Positions 6,305 through 13,064 of a stretch of DNA of 31,424 nt are shown in pieces; within the stretch, counting starts at the first letter, position 1, and each line of letters begins with the position of its first letter. The position numbers were made by a program, and so were the translations under genes. The DNA lies in IMG/VR virus record IMGVR_UViG_3300027805_000056, positions 1 through 31,424 of that record; one strand, 5' to 3'. The notes under the pieces are model-generated. The model worked only from the letters and a program-made list of their open reading frames with translations, did no database searches and had not been told where the DNA came from. Origin of the DNA: a virus.

Positions 6305-7585
6305 ATGTCCAACTCTTTCGTCAAGGAAGAACGAGTCGCCTTCGAGAACATGCTCGAAGGCTTCAACGACGCCCTGGTGCTGTCGCGCAACGTGTCCATC
6401 TACCGCACCAGCGGCGAGATGATGGAGCGCACGAACAACATCATCTGGCGTCCGCAGCCCTTCATCGCCCAGTCGTTCAGCGGCATGGACCAGACGCTGA
6501 ACTTCCAGAACATGACCCAACTGTCGGTGCCGGCCACGCTCGGCTTCCAGCGGTCGGTGCCGTGGATCATGGACGCGCTGGAACTGCGTGACGCGATGGA
6601 CGAGGGTCGCCTGGGCGACGCTGCCAAGCAGAAGCTCGCCAGCGACATCAACCTCGCCATCATGGGCGCTGCTGCCAACTTCGGCTCGGTCGCCGTCTGC
6701 GTCACGGGTGCTGCCGGTGACTACGACGACGTGGCGCTGTGCGACACGGCGTTCAACGAGATCGGCGTTCAGAACTTCGACCGTTACCTCGCCCTGTCGA
6801 GCCGCGACTACAACGGCATGGCCGGCAACCTTGCCATCGCCACCCGTTCGTTCGGCAACCGCATGTCCGAGGATGCGTACCGCCGCGGCTTCGTTGGCAC
6901 GGTCGCCGGGTTCGAGACGTACAAGTTCGACTACGCCAACCGCATCCGTGCAGTGACCGGCTCGAACACGACCATCGACACCCGTGCGACGGCCAGCAAC
7001 TACTACGTGCCCGAGGCGACGACCGTTGCGGTGACTGGCGAAACGTCCAACAAGGACAACCGCTTCCAGACCATCACGGTCACGAGCAACGCCGACCTGC
7101 GCGCAGGCGACGTCATCCGCATCGACGGTGTGGAGTCGGTCCATCACATCACGAAGGCTTCGACCGGCGTGCTGAAGACCTTCCGCGTCGTCAGCGTCGG
7201 TGGCGGCAACACCGTGGTGATCACCCCGCCGATGATCTCGGCCCAGGGTGGTACGGACGCCGAGAAGCAGTACCAGAACTGCTCGATCACCGCCAATGCC
7301 TCGGCCACCGTCACGCGCCTGAACACCGCTGCCGCGCCGATCAACTGCTTCTGGCAGAAGGACGCGCTGGAAATTCTGCCGGGCAGCTACGCTCCCCCGA
7401 CGAATGCTGGTGCGGCGATCATGCGCGCTTCGACCGACCAAGGCATCGAACTGGTGATGCAGAAGCAGTACGACATCAACACGATGAAGACCAAGTACCG
7501 CCTCGACTGCCTGTTCGGCGTGGTGAACAAGCAGCCCGAGATGTCGGGCATCCTGCTGTTCGGTCAGTCCACGGCTCAACCCTGA
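6305..7585 (+). CDS. Major capsid protein, P22 gp5-like
   Basis: This 426-aa coat protein forms the icosahedral shell. P22 gp5 is 430 aa, and this protein shares its pattern: an N-terminal helical arm (VAFENMLEGFNDALVLS), then IYRTSGEMMERTNNIIWRPQ, a conserved GLGF-type block (LGFQRSVPWIMDALELRD), a central insertion rich in Thr and Val (about residues 225-345) that corresponds to the extra I-domain of P22 coat, and a C-terminal segment (QYDINTMKTKYRLDCLFGVV) with the DxxTxxxxYRLD..YG pattern. The HK97 fold is inferred from the family. A strong AGGAG overlaps the scaffold stop at 6294-6298, nine codon-free bases before the start, in keeping with high expression. A 9-bp hairpin follows the gene. 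Confidence 0.95.
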   Translation: MSNSFVKEERVAFENMLEGFNDALVLSRNVSIYRTSGEMMERTNNIIWRPQPFIAQSFSGMDQTLNFQNMTQLSVPATLGFQRSVPWIMDALELRDAMDEGRLGDAAKQKLASDINLAIMGAAANFGSVAVCVTGAAGDYDDVALCDTAFNEIGVQNFDRYLALSSRDYNGMAGNLAIATRSFGNRMSEDAYRRGFVGTVAGFETYKFDYANRIRAVTGSNTTIDTRATASNYYVPEATTVAVTGETSNKDNRFQTITVTSNADLRAGDVIRIDGVESVHHITKASTGVLKTFRVVSVGGGNTVVITPPMISAQGGTDAEKQYQNCSITANASATVTRLNTAAAPINCFWQKDALEILPGSYAPPTNAGAAIMRASTDQGIELVMQKQYDINTMKTKYRLDCLFGVVNKQPEMSGILLFGQSTAQP

Positions 7586-7592
7586 TGACGTA

Positions 7593-7615
7593 GCGGGCCG
7601 GTGACCCCGGCCCGC
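7593..7615 (+). terminator. Hairpin after the coat gene
   Basis: A perfect 9-bp stem (GCGGGCCGG / CCGGCCCGC) with a 5-base loop starts 7 bases after the coat stop codon. No T tract follows, so it is more likely a transcript-stabilising or pausing structure, or a weak attenuator, than a full intrinsic terminator. Confidence 0.65.
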
Positions 7616-7644
7616 ATCGCAACCGCATCTCAAGGAGTTCACAC

Positions 7645-8256
7645 ATGTCCTACCAGACCATCGCGGCGCAAGGCACCGCTGTCGTCACGCTGACCGCTAA
7701 CCAGAAGATCGTCGTCCAGACCCAAGGCGAGGCCGAGATTCTGCAGCAAGTTGGCTACCCCAACTACCCGTCGCAGTTGGACCTGCTGAGTGCCCTGACC
7801 AACGGCACTTACACCTCGTCCGCCTTCACCAACGGCGCTACCATCGAGATTCGCGCAGGCGCGTTCCCGGTGCTGTACGACGTTGGCACCGATCCTGTCG
7901 TCGGTGACAACGGCAACTGGCAACCCCAGGGCGATCCCGTCGCGCTGAACGCCACCGGCAACCTGACCGCTGCGGCGATGCTGAACGGCCTGGTGACGTC
8001 CACGACCGCCGCCGCCGTGACCGCCACTCCGCCGACCGGCACCGTGCTCGACGCTGCTGCCACCCTGGCCGTGAACGAGAGCTTCGACTTCTCGGTCATC
8101 AACACGGGTGCGAGCAACGCCTTCACGATCTCGGTCGGTGGTGGTGTCGCCGGCTGCACGCTGGTCGGCAACATGGTCGTCGCGCTGAGCTCGTCGGGCC
8201 GGTTCCGCGTGCGCAAGACCGCTGCGGCGACTTACACGATCTACCGCATCGGCTGA
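7645..8256 (+). CDS. Putative capsid decoration or head fibre protein
   Basis: This 203-aa protein, rich in Ala, Thr, Gly and Val, has almost no charged residues and a predicted all-beta character. The C-terminus (SSGRFRVRKTAAATYTIYRIG) is a FRxRK...YxIYRI ending, a pattern I have seen on many virion surface proteins. The 150-aa protein at 12348 ends in a similar way (FARLRYVAATNSWYRIG), so the two may share a small beta-domain. It lies between two hairpins just after the coat gene, with a strong AAGGAG (7632-7637), which suggests a protein made in high copy. No P22 gene occupies this slot, so it is a clade-specific addition. Decoration of the capsid is inferred from location and composition. 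Confidence 0.6.
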   Translation: MSYQTIAAQGTAVVTLTANQKIVVQTQGEAEILQQVGYPNYPSQLDLLSALTNGTYTSSAFTNGATIEIRAGAFPVLYDVGTDPVVGDNGNWQPQGDPVALNATGNLTAAAMLNGLVTSTTAAAVTATPPTGTVLDAAATLAVNESFDFSVINTGASNAFTISVGGGVAGCTLVGNMVVALSSSGRFRVRKTAAATYTIYRIG

Positions 8257-8275
8257 CGCAGGTCGGTACTGAGCG

Positions 8276-8310
8276 CGCGGGTGGTGGTTGCAAGCTACCA
8301 CCCGCGTTTT
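8276..8310 (+). terminator. Intrinsic terminator-like hairpin with TTTT
   Basis: A perfect 10-bp G+C-rich stem (CGCGGGTGGT / ACCACCCGCG) with an 11-base loop is followed at once by TTTT. It lies 19 bases past the stop of the decoration-like gene. It likely stops part of the transcription, so that coat and decoration mRNA exceed that of the downstream tail genes. Confidence 0.8.
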
Positions 8311-8327
8311 CACATGAGGAGCGCACT

Positions 8328-8492
8328 ATGCCGTTGAAGAAGGGCTACTCCCAAAAGTCGATCAGCGAGAACATCTCGAAAGAGGTGAAGCGTGGCAAGC
8401 CGCAGAAGCAGGCTGTCGCCATCGCGCTGAACACCGCCCGCACCGCTGCCACCAAGGCCGGGATGCCGAGCAAAGCGCCGAGGAAGCGATGA
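8328..8492 (+). CDS. Small basic protein, DUF6496-like
   Basis: This 54-aa, Lys- and Arg-rich protein starts MPLKKGYSQKSISENISKEV. The middle, KRGKPQKQAVAIALNTAR, is the typical Lys-x-x-QA-x-AIAL block of small phage and bacterial proteins annotated as DUF6496. The role of the family is unknown to me; a DNA- or RNA-binding role is plausible from its charge. The start is supported by AGGAG at 8317-8321. It overlaps the next gene by four bases (ATGA), and it follows the terminator, so it begins the second block of the late operon. Confidence 0.8.
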   Translation: MPLKKGYSQKSISENISKEVKRGKPQKQAVAIALNTARTAATKAGMPSKAPRKR

Positions 8493-8911
8493 ACTACCCC
8501 ACCTTCGTCTACAAGTCCCCCGGCTCGTTTGGCGGTCTGCTGGGCGGCTGGTACCAGTACCGCAGCGTGGCCGATGCAGCAGAGCACGAGGCCGCGCTGG
8601 CGGACGGCTGGCATGCCACCGCTGACGACGCCATCGTGGCGGCTGGGAAAGAAGCGTTCACCCATGGGGTGAACAAGCGCCAACTCGCCCGGGTGCTCAA
8701 GGACAAGCCTTGGGAACGTCTGCCGAAGCCTGCGAAGCCTGCTGAAGTGGTTCCTGTGGTCGAACCTGTCGCGCAGGCAACTGCTGATGACGCCCCGCCG
8801 ACTCGCGCAGAGATCGAAGAACAGGCTACACTTCTGGGTATCAAGTTCGACGGGCGCACTTCCGACAAGCGCCTGCTCGACCGCATCGCAGAGGCGATGA
8901 AAGGGGCCTGA
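8489..8911 (+). CDS. Hypothetical virion-region protein with C-terminal helix-extension-helix-like motif
   Basis: This 140-aa protein is built of two parts. Residues 1-70 carry a YKSPG...GGWYQYRSV.D..E.EAALADGW block that is common in phage proteins near head genes. Residues 70-100 form a Pro- and Ala-rich linker (PKPAKPAEVVPVVEP). The last 40 residues (PTRAEIEEQATLLGIKFDGRTSDKRLLDRIAEAM) look like a small HeH/LEM- or SAP-like helical domain, which in other phages binds nucleic acid or protein partners. The gene is coupled to its neighbours (ATGA overlap upstream, GTG two bases downstream). The exact role is unknown; a part in head-tail joining or DNA handling is suggested by its place before the gp4-like gene. 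Confidence 0.7.
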   Translation: MNYPTFVYKSPGSFGGLLGGWYQYRSVADAAEHEAALADGWHATADDAIVAAGKEAFTHGVNKRQLARVLKDKPWERLPKPAKPAEVVPVVEPVAQATADDAPPTRAEIEEQATLLGIKFDGRTSDKRLLDRIAEAMKGA

Positions 8912-8913
8912 TC

Positions 8914-9396
8914 GTGGGCTACAGCAAGCGCCAATTCCTGACCGCCGCGTTTACCGAGATCGGGCTGGCGTCCTATGTTTTCGACCTTCAACCCGAAGAC
9001 CTGGAATCGGCGCTTCGTCGCCTTGATTCGATGATGGCCGACTGGAACGGCAAGGGTATCCGCCTGGCCTACCCGCTTCCGGGTTCACCGGAAAGCAGCG
9101 ATCTCGATGGCGAGTCCGAAGTGCCTGACAGCGCCAACGAAGCAATCATCGCTAACCTGGCGATGCGATTGGCTCCGAGCTACGGCAAGCAGGTGTCGCC
9201 GCTGACCCTTGTCGCGGCGAAGACTGGTTACAACACCCTTCTGTCGCGTGCCACGATGCCCTACGAGCAGCAGTTCCCCGGAACGCTGCCATCTGGTGCT
9301 GGCAACAAGCCGTGGCGCGTCTACGACGATCCCTTTGCCCGTCCGCCGGTCGATCCGGTGTTGACTGGACCCGAGGGACCGTTGGAGTACAACTGA
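8914..9396 (+). CDS. Head completion / tail accessory protein, P22 gp4-like
   Basis: This 160-aa protein should bind under the portal ring after packaging, stabilise packaged DNA and start tail assembly. It has the family features of P22 gp4 (166 aa): an N-terminal YSKRQFLTAAFTEIGLASYVF segment, then LRRLDSMMADWNGKGIRLAYPL, and the strongly conserved EAIIANLAMRLAPSYGK block around residues 70-90. Translation begins at GTG 8914 with AAGGGG (8900-8905) upstream, two bases after the previous stop. It overlaps the fibre gene by one base (TGATG). Its order (coat, then gp4) is that of P22. Confidence 0.9.
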   Translation: MGYSKRQFLTAAFTEIGLASYVFDLQPEDLESALRRLDSMMADWNGKGIRLAYPLPGSPESSDLDGESEVPDSANEAIIANLAMRLAPSYGKQVSPLTLVAAKTGYNTLLSRATMPYEQQFPGTLPSGAGNKPWRVYDDPFARPPVDPVLTGPEGPLEYN

Positions 9397-11834
9397 TGCC
9401 GACTATCAATCAACTGCCGCTGCGTTCGCCTGTCAGTCTAGGCGATCAAATCCCTATCTACTCGCCTAACAACGGCGATGCGCGGCGCACTCCGGTTTCA
9501 GCGGTTGTTGATCTGGTTGTCAACGGTCTTGATTTACCAAACACGGCTGTTCTGTTGACCGGCAATCAGACAGTTGGTGGAACCAAGACCTTTTCGTCCG
9601 CAATCGTCGGGGACATCACCGGTAACGCCGGGACCGTCACGAACGGTGTCTATACCACCGGTAACCAGACAATCGGCGGAACGAAGACCTTCTCGTCCGC
9701 GATTGTCGGGGACATCACTGGAAACGCCGGGACCGTCACGAACGGCGTCTATACCACCGGCAACCAGACTATTGGTGGGACGAAGACGTTCTCCAGCACA
9801 ATCGTCGGGGACATCAGCGGGAATGCTGGCAGCGTCACCAATGGTGTGTACACCACCGGCAACCAGACAATCGGTGGCACCAAGACCTTCTCGTCCGCGA
9901 TTGTCGGGGACATCACTGGCAACGCTGCGACTGCAACTACCGCAACTACCGCAACTACCGCAACTACCGCAACTACCGCGGGCAGTGTAACCAATGGTGT
10001 TTACACTGTCGGTGACCAGACAATCGGTGGTACGAAGACATTCTCCGTCAACCCCATCCTGTCGGCTGGTACTGTCAACGCCATCCTAACGCTCGACGGT
10101 AGCAAGCAGATCAGCGCGGTTTCGGGGCTTACTTGGGACGGCACAAAGTCGAACTTGTCTCTCGGTGGCGTCACCGTTGGACAAGGTAATGCGCCTTCTG
10201 TCGGCAGTATCGCATTCGGCTTCCAAGCCCTACTTAACGCCACAAGTAGTAGTGGTTCTAATATAGCCATTGGCGACTACACACAGCGTTCTGCCACAAC
10301 AGGTGGTGTAAACGTAGCGATTGGGAGTTATGCGCTAAATTACAATACCACAGGGTCGTACAACGTGGCGATTGGTAATGGGTCGCTAAAGTACGGAATA
10401 GGGTCTTACAACACGGCAATAGGCGAATCCGCTTTAGCAAATAACGCTTCGCCGTTTGAGCATAATACCGCCGTTGGATACCAAGCGCTGTACTCCCAAG
10501 GTACCAATGACTCTTTTTCTACCGCTGTTGGAAGTCGTGCGGGTAGAAACGGTGGTGGCTTATACAACACGCTTCTTGGGTATAACTCGGGAAGGGATGT
10601 AGACAGTTCATACAACGTCATTCTTGGTTCCTTTACTGGCTACCAGTTTGGTATCCTTGATATCCGCATCACCGACAACAACATCGTCCTGTCGGACGGT
10701 GCTGGCAACCCCCGCAGCTACTACGACGGCCCCAACAACGCCTGGATTTGGCGCACGGGTGCGTCGGAGCGGTTGCGGCTTGATTCGTCGGGCAACGTTG
10801 CGTTCTCCGCCGGCACCGCCGCCGCCCCCGCGCTGACCACAATTGGCGACACAGATACGGGGGTGTTTTTCCCCGCCGCGAATAACTGGGCGGTGGCGAC
10901 GGGTGCGTCGGAGCGCATGCGCATCAGCAGTGCTGGGAATGTGGGAATTGGGACGACGAATCCGAATTTCCCGTTGCACGTTGCGGCCGCAGGCAATAAT
11001 CGCTTGGCCGTGGAATCGACGACAAGCGGCGCGGCATTGATAGGCCTATACGCTCCGACAGGTGCGCTGGCAGCATTTAACCAAATTCAGTCGATAGTCG
11101 GAGCCACAGAACACTGGGCAATTGGCGGTAACGGCTGGGAAAACACGCTTACGTTTAAGACCAACGGCCAAGAGCGCATGCGGATCACGAGCAGCGGTGA
11201 CGTTGGTATTGGGACTAGTTCGCCGGGCGCTAAGCTGGATGTCGCCGGCAATGTTAAGTGGTCTGGCACCGCATTTTTACCGAACGCCGGGACCATCCAA
11301 TGGGGCACTTCTGACTCAGCGGGGATTCAGGGCCGAGACAACAGCACCGGCAACGGATATCTGATTTTTTCCGTTAACAATGAAAAGATGCGGATTTTGC
11401 CGTCTGGCAACGTCGGTATTGGGACGACTGCGCCAACGTCAGGCATTGAACTTTTCAATGCCAGTGGGCAAACAACCGCAGCAATCACAACCGGCACCAA
11501 TGTAGGCTCGTTCATCACGTTGCGACACAATTCCGCCGCTGCTGGTGCAGGTGGTGGGGTCATTTTAGGTGCGCAAGGCGGCAACTTCGCCGCTATCAAG
11601 GGCCTTCTGTCCAACGGGGCCAACAACACCACAGGCGATTTGGCGTTTGCTACGCGGGGCGCATCGACTGATAGCGCTCTAACGGAGCGCATGCGGATTA
11701 AGGACACAGGTCAAACACGCTTCGTCCCCCTCGCCGCAGACCCGGCAGGAGCGGAATCCGGTGACGTCTACTACAACAGCGGCACCAACAAACTGCGTGT
11801 CTACAACGGCACCGCTTGGGTCGATCTCCACTGA
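9396..11834 (+). CDS. Long repetitive tail fibre protein
   Basis: This 812-aa fibre is probably a trimeric receptor-binding or side-tail fibre. In order: an N-terminal module MPTINQLP...GDQIPIYSPNNGD (residues 1-30) shared with the 150-aa protein at 12348; four to five 33-residue repeats of the TGNQTIGGTKTFSSAIVGDI type (about 55-210); a block of NVAIGSYAL/NTAIGESAL units like the Hep_Hag (YadA-like head) repeats (about 285-415); three to four ERMRISSAGNVGIGTT units (about 455-770); and a C-terminus with GDVYYNSGTNKLRVYNGTAW. The frame is open upstream to 9312, but ATG 9396 overlaps the gp4 stop and matches the N-terminus of the second fibre-type protein. No S74 chaperone domain is present. 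The Hep_Hag part is A+T-richer than the rest. Confidence 0.88.
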   Translation: MPTINQLPLRSPVSLGDQIPIYSPNNGDARRTPVSAVVDLVVNGLDLPNTAVLLTGNQTVGGTKTFSSAIVGDITGNAGTVTNGVYTTGNQTIGGTKTFSSAIVGDITGNAGTVTNGVYTTGNQTIGGTKTFSSTIVGDISGNAGSVTNGVYTTGNQTIGGTKTFSSAIVGDITGNAATATTATTATTATTATTAGSVTNGVYTVGDQTIGGTKTFSVNPILSAGTVNAILTLDGSKQISAVSGLTWDGTKSNLSLGGVTVGQGNAPSVGSIAFGFQALLNATSSSGSNIAIGDYTQRSATTGGVNVAIGSYALNYNTTGSYNVAIGNGSLKYGIGSYNTAIGESALANNASPFEHNTAVGYQALYSQGTNDSFSTAVGSRAGRNGGGLYNTLLGYNSGRDVDSSYNVILGSFTGYQFGILDIRITDNNIVLSDGAGNPRSYYDGPNNAWIWRTGASERLRLDSSGNVAFSAGTAAAPALTTIGDTDTGVFFPAANNWAVATGASERMRISSAGNVGIGTTNPNFPLHVAAAGNNRLAVESTTSGAALIGLYAPTGALAAFNQIQSIVGATEHWAIGGNGWENTLTFKTNGQERMRITSSGDVGIGTSSPGAKLDVAGNVKWSGTAFLPNAGTIQWGTSDSAGIQGRDNSTGNGYLIFSVNNEKMRILPSGNVGIGTTAPTSGIELFNASGQTTAAITTGTNVGSFITLRHNSAAAGAGGGVILGAQGGNFAAIKGLLSNGANNTTGDLAFATRGASTDSALTERMRIKDTGQTRFVPLAADPAGAESGDVYYNSGTNKLRVYNGTAWVDLH
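9558..9953 (+). repeat. Four 99-bp in-frame repeats inside the fibre gene
   Basis: Units begin at 9558, 9657, 9756 and 9855, each 99 bp (33 residues) and highly similar. A partial fifth resumes around 10006 after a short insertion. They encode the TGNQTIGGTKTF repeat. Recombination between units could lengthen or shorten the fibre in frame. Confidence 0.9.
9933..9977 (+). repeat. Five tandem 9-bp repeats (GCAACTACC) in the fibre gene
   Basis: Perfect contiguous copies start at 9933, 9942, 9951, 9960 and 9969. They encode an Ala-Thr-Thr run (about residues 180-194) at the end of the fourth 99-bp unit. A change in copy number keeps the frame, so slippage would alter only linker length. Confidence 0.95.
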
Positions 11835-11845
11835 AAGGCAACATC

Positions 11846-12184
11846 ATGAACATCCTCTGGCAAATCGAATGGGTGCGCTGCGTCCCGCAGGTCGAAGGCG
11901 TCGAAAATCTGGTCGTCGAGTGCGGTTGGCGAGCGACGGCGAGCGACGGCCCGCACAGCGCCACCGCGTACGGGGCTTGCACTTGGCAGCAGCCTGAGAG
12001 CGCCGAGGGCTTCGTGCCCTACGCCGAGTTGACCGAGGACCAAGTGCTCGGCTGGGTCTACGGCAGCGGCGTCGACCGCACGGCCACTGAGGCCGCGCTG
12101 CAGCGCCAGCTCGCTGATCTGATCAACCCGCCCATCGTGCAGCCGGCGCTGCCGTGGGCCAACAGCACCGAAAGCCACGCATGA
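11846..12184 (+). CDS. Conserved phage protein, DUF7936-like
   Basis: This 112-aa protein starts MNILWQIEWVRCVPQVEGVE and continues with VVECGWRATASDG...SATAYGACTW and AELTEDQVLGWVYGSGVDR. This pattern (IW.ie.m...p...g....V..V.W...g.dg..sa..yG...........pf..y..LTE.QVi.WV) belongs to a phage family that I recall as DUF7936, usually found next to fibre and host-recognition genes. The C-terminus ends PPIVQPALPW, a typical family ending. The function is not established. The ATG at 11846 is chosen because GAAAGG precedes it by nine bases; an in-frame upstream start at 11816 would overlap the fibre gene. The stop overlaps the next ATG (ATGA). Confidence 0.75.
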   Translation: MNILWQIEWVRCVPQVEGVENLVVECGWRATASDGPHSATAYGACTWQQPESAEGFVPYAELTEDQVLGWVYGSGVDRTATEAALQRQLADLINPPIVQPALPWANSTESHA

Positions 12185-12336
12185 ACGACCAAGACGTCAG
12201 CCTGAAGATCAGCCTCGTCAACGGCATCCTGAACTACCTGGGCACCCGTCCTTACGTCGAGGTGTTCCAGCTCATTCAGGAGCTTCAGGCGCAAGCGGTG
12301 CCGCAGGTACAGGCGCCGAAGGTCGAACAGAACTAA
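12181..12336 (+). CDS. Small helical protein in the fibre island
   Basis: This 51-aa protein, MNDQDVSLKISLVNGILNYL..., has a conserved-looking core VNGILNYLGTRPYVEVFQLI followed by QELQAQAV. Similar small proteins with an L...lnaILn.L...Pf.eV..LI..iq pattern are common beside phage tail genes, and their role is not known to me. The start at 12181 overlaps the previous stop by four bases, so translation is coupled. An upstream in-frame ATG at 12154 would bury the start in the previous gene without a ribosome-binding site. Confidence 0.75.
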   Translation: MNDQDVSLKISLVNGILNYLGTRPYVEVFQLIQELQAQAVPQVQAPKVEQN

Positions 12337-12347
12337 CAGCAACGATC

Positions 12348-12800
12348 ATGCCGACAATCAATCAACTACCGCTGCTGACGGAAGCGTCGTCGGGTGATCA
12401 ATTGCCCGTCTACACGCCGCAAAACGGCGACACTCGTCGACTACCACTGAATACGCTGCTGGAGTTTTTCACCGACAACTTCACGTCGCCGATACTGGTG
12501 CCGAACCTGTACGCGCCCCTTGCGGGGTTCAGCCTCGACGTCCCGCAGCCTATCGCGTCGCAGTGGATGATCCTGCAGCCCGTGAGCACGTTGGCATCGG
12601 GTACGATCACGCTGCCGCTGAACACCACAACGCCCGATGGCACCGAGGTGCTGATCACCAGCACGCAGATCATCACGACCCTGACCATCGGACCGAATGG
12701 TGCCGCCAATGTGTTTGGCGCACCTGCCACTCTGGCGGCAAACGGGTTCGCTCGTCTACGCTACGTCGCCGCGACGAACTCGTGGTATCGCATCGGTTGA
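12348..12800 (+). CDS. Short fibre- or decoration-like protein, paralogue of the fibre N-terminus
   Basis: This 150-aa protein begins MPTINQLPLLTEASSGDQLP, nearly the same as the N-terminus of the 812-aa fibre, and continues QLPVYTPQNGDTRRLPLNTL as in that fibre. After about residue 70 it becomes an all-beta, Thr-rich domain (ASGTITLPLNTTTPDGTEVL) that ends FARLRYVAATNSWYRIG, similar to the end of the decoration-like protein at 7645. It looks like the same virion-attachment module with a short surface domain in place of the long repeat stalk. It may be a second receptor-binding or capping protein. It begins 11 bases after the previous gene, with no strong ribosome-binding site. Confidence 0.65.
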   Translation: MPTINQLPLLTEASSGDQLPVYTPQNGDTRRLPLNTLLEFFTDNFTSPILVPNLYAPLAGFSLDVPQPIASQWMILQPVSTLASGTITLPLNTTTPDGTEVLITSTQIITTLTIGPNGAANVFGAPATLAANGFARLRYVAATNSWYRIG

Positions 12801-12802
12801 CC

Positions 12803-13063
12803 ATGCCCAAAACCCCCGCTTGGCAGCGCAAAGAGGGCCAGAACCCCAAGGGTGGCCTCAACGCCAAGGGTCGCGCATCGGCCAAGGCGGAAGGCATGAA
12901 CCTCAAGCCTCCGGCACCCAATCCGAAGACGGAGAAGGACGCGGCACGACGCAAGAGCTTCTGCGCGAGAATGGAGGGCATGAAGGCGAAGAACACCAGC
13001 GCCAAGACTGCCAAAGACCCCAACTCGCGCATCAACAAGTCGCTGAAAGCCTGGAACTGCTGA
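12803..13063 (+). CDS. Small basic protein, DUF6321-like
   Basis: This 86-aa, Lys/Arg-rich protein has the ordered blocks PAWQRKEGQNPKGGLNAKGR, ...RRKSFCARMEGMK... and KTAKDPNSRINKSLKAWNC. These are the pattern of a widespread phage and bacterial family (DUF6321), often found in structural-gene clusters. The function is unknown; the Cys at SFCARM and the terminal WNC are typical of the family. The frame is open far upstream (12563), but that part is the shadow of the previous gene; the ATG at 12803 lies two bases after the previous stop. The next gene begins one base after the stop codon. Confidence 0.8.
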   Translation: MPKTPAWQRKEGQNPKGGLNAKGRASAKAEGMNLKPPAPNPKTEKDAARRKSFCARMEGMKAKNTSAKTAKDPNSRINKSLKAWNC

Positions 13064-13064
13064 C

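Noticed and set aside
6284-7642. 452-aa open frame antisense to the coat gene
   Set aside because: Shadow of a clear major capsid gene; composition (His/Arg/Val-rich) is typical of antisense frames.
9312-9395. Upstream 28-codon extension of the fibre gene
   Set aside because: It overlaps the gp4-like gene; the ATG at 9396 matches the N-terminus of the paralogous protein at 12348.
9558-9977. Diversity-generating retroelement target in the fibre
   Set aside because: No reverse transcriptase, template repeat or adenine-biased variable region is seen; the repeats are ordinary in-frame tandem units.
12563-12802. Long N-terminal extension of the DUF6321-like gene
   Set aside because: It is a shadow of the short fibre-like gene; homology pattern begins at MPKTPAWQRKEG.
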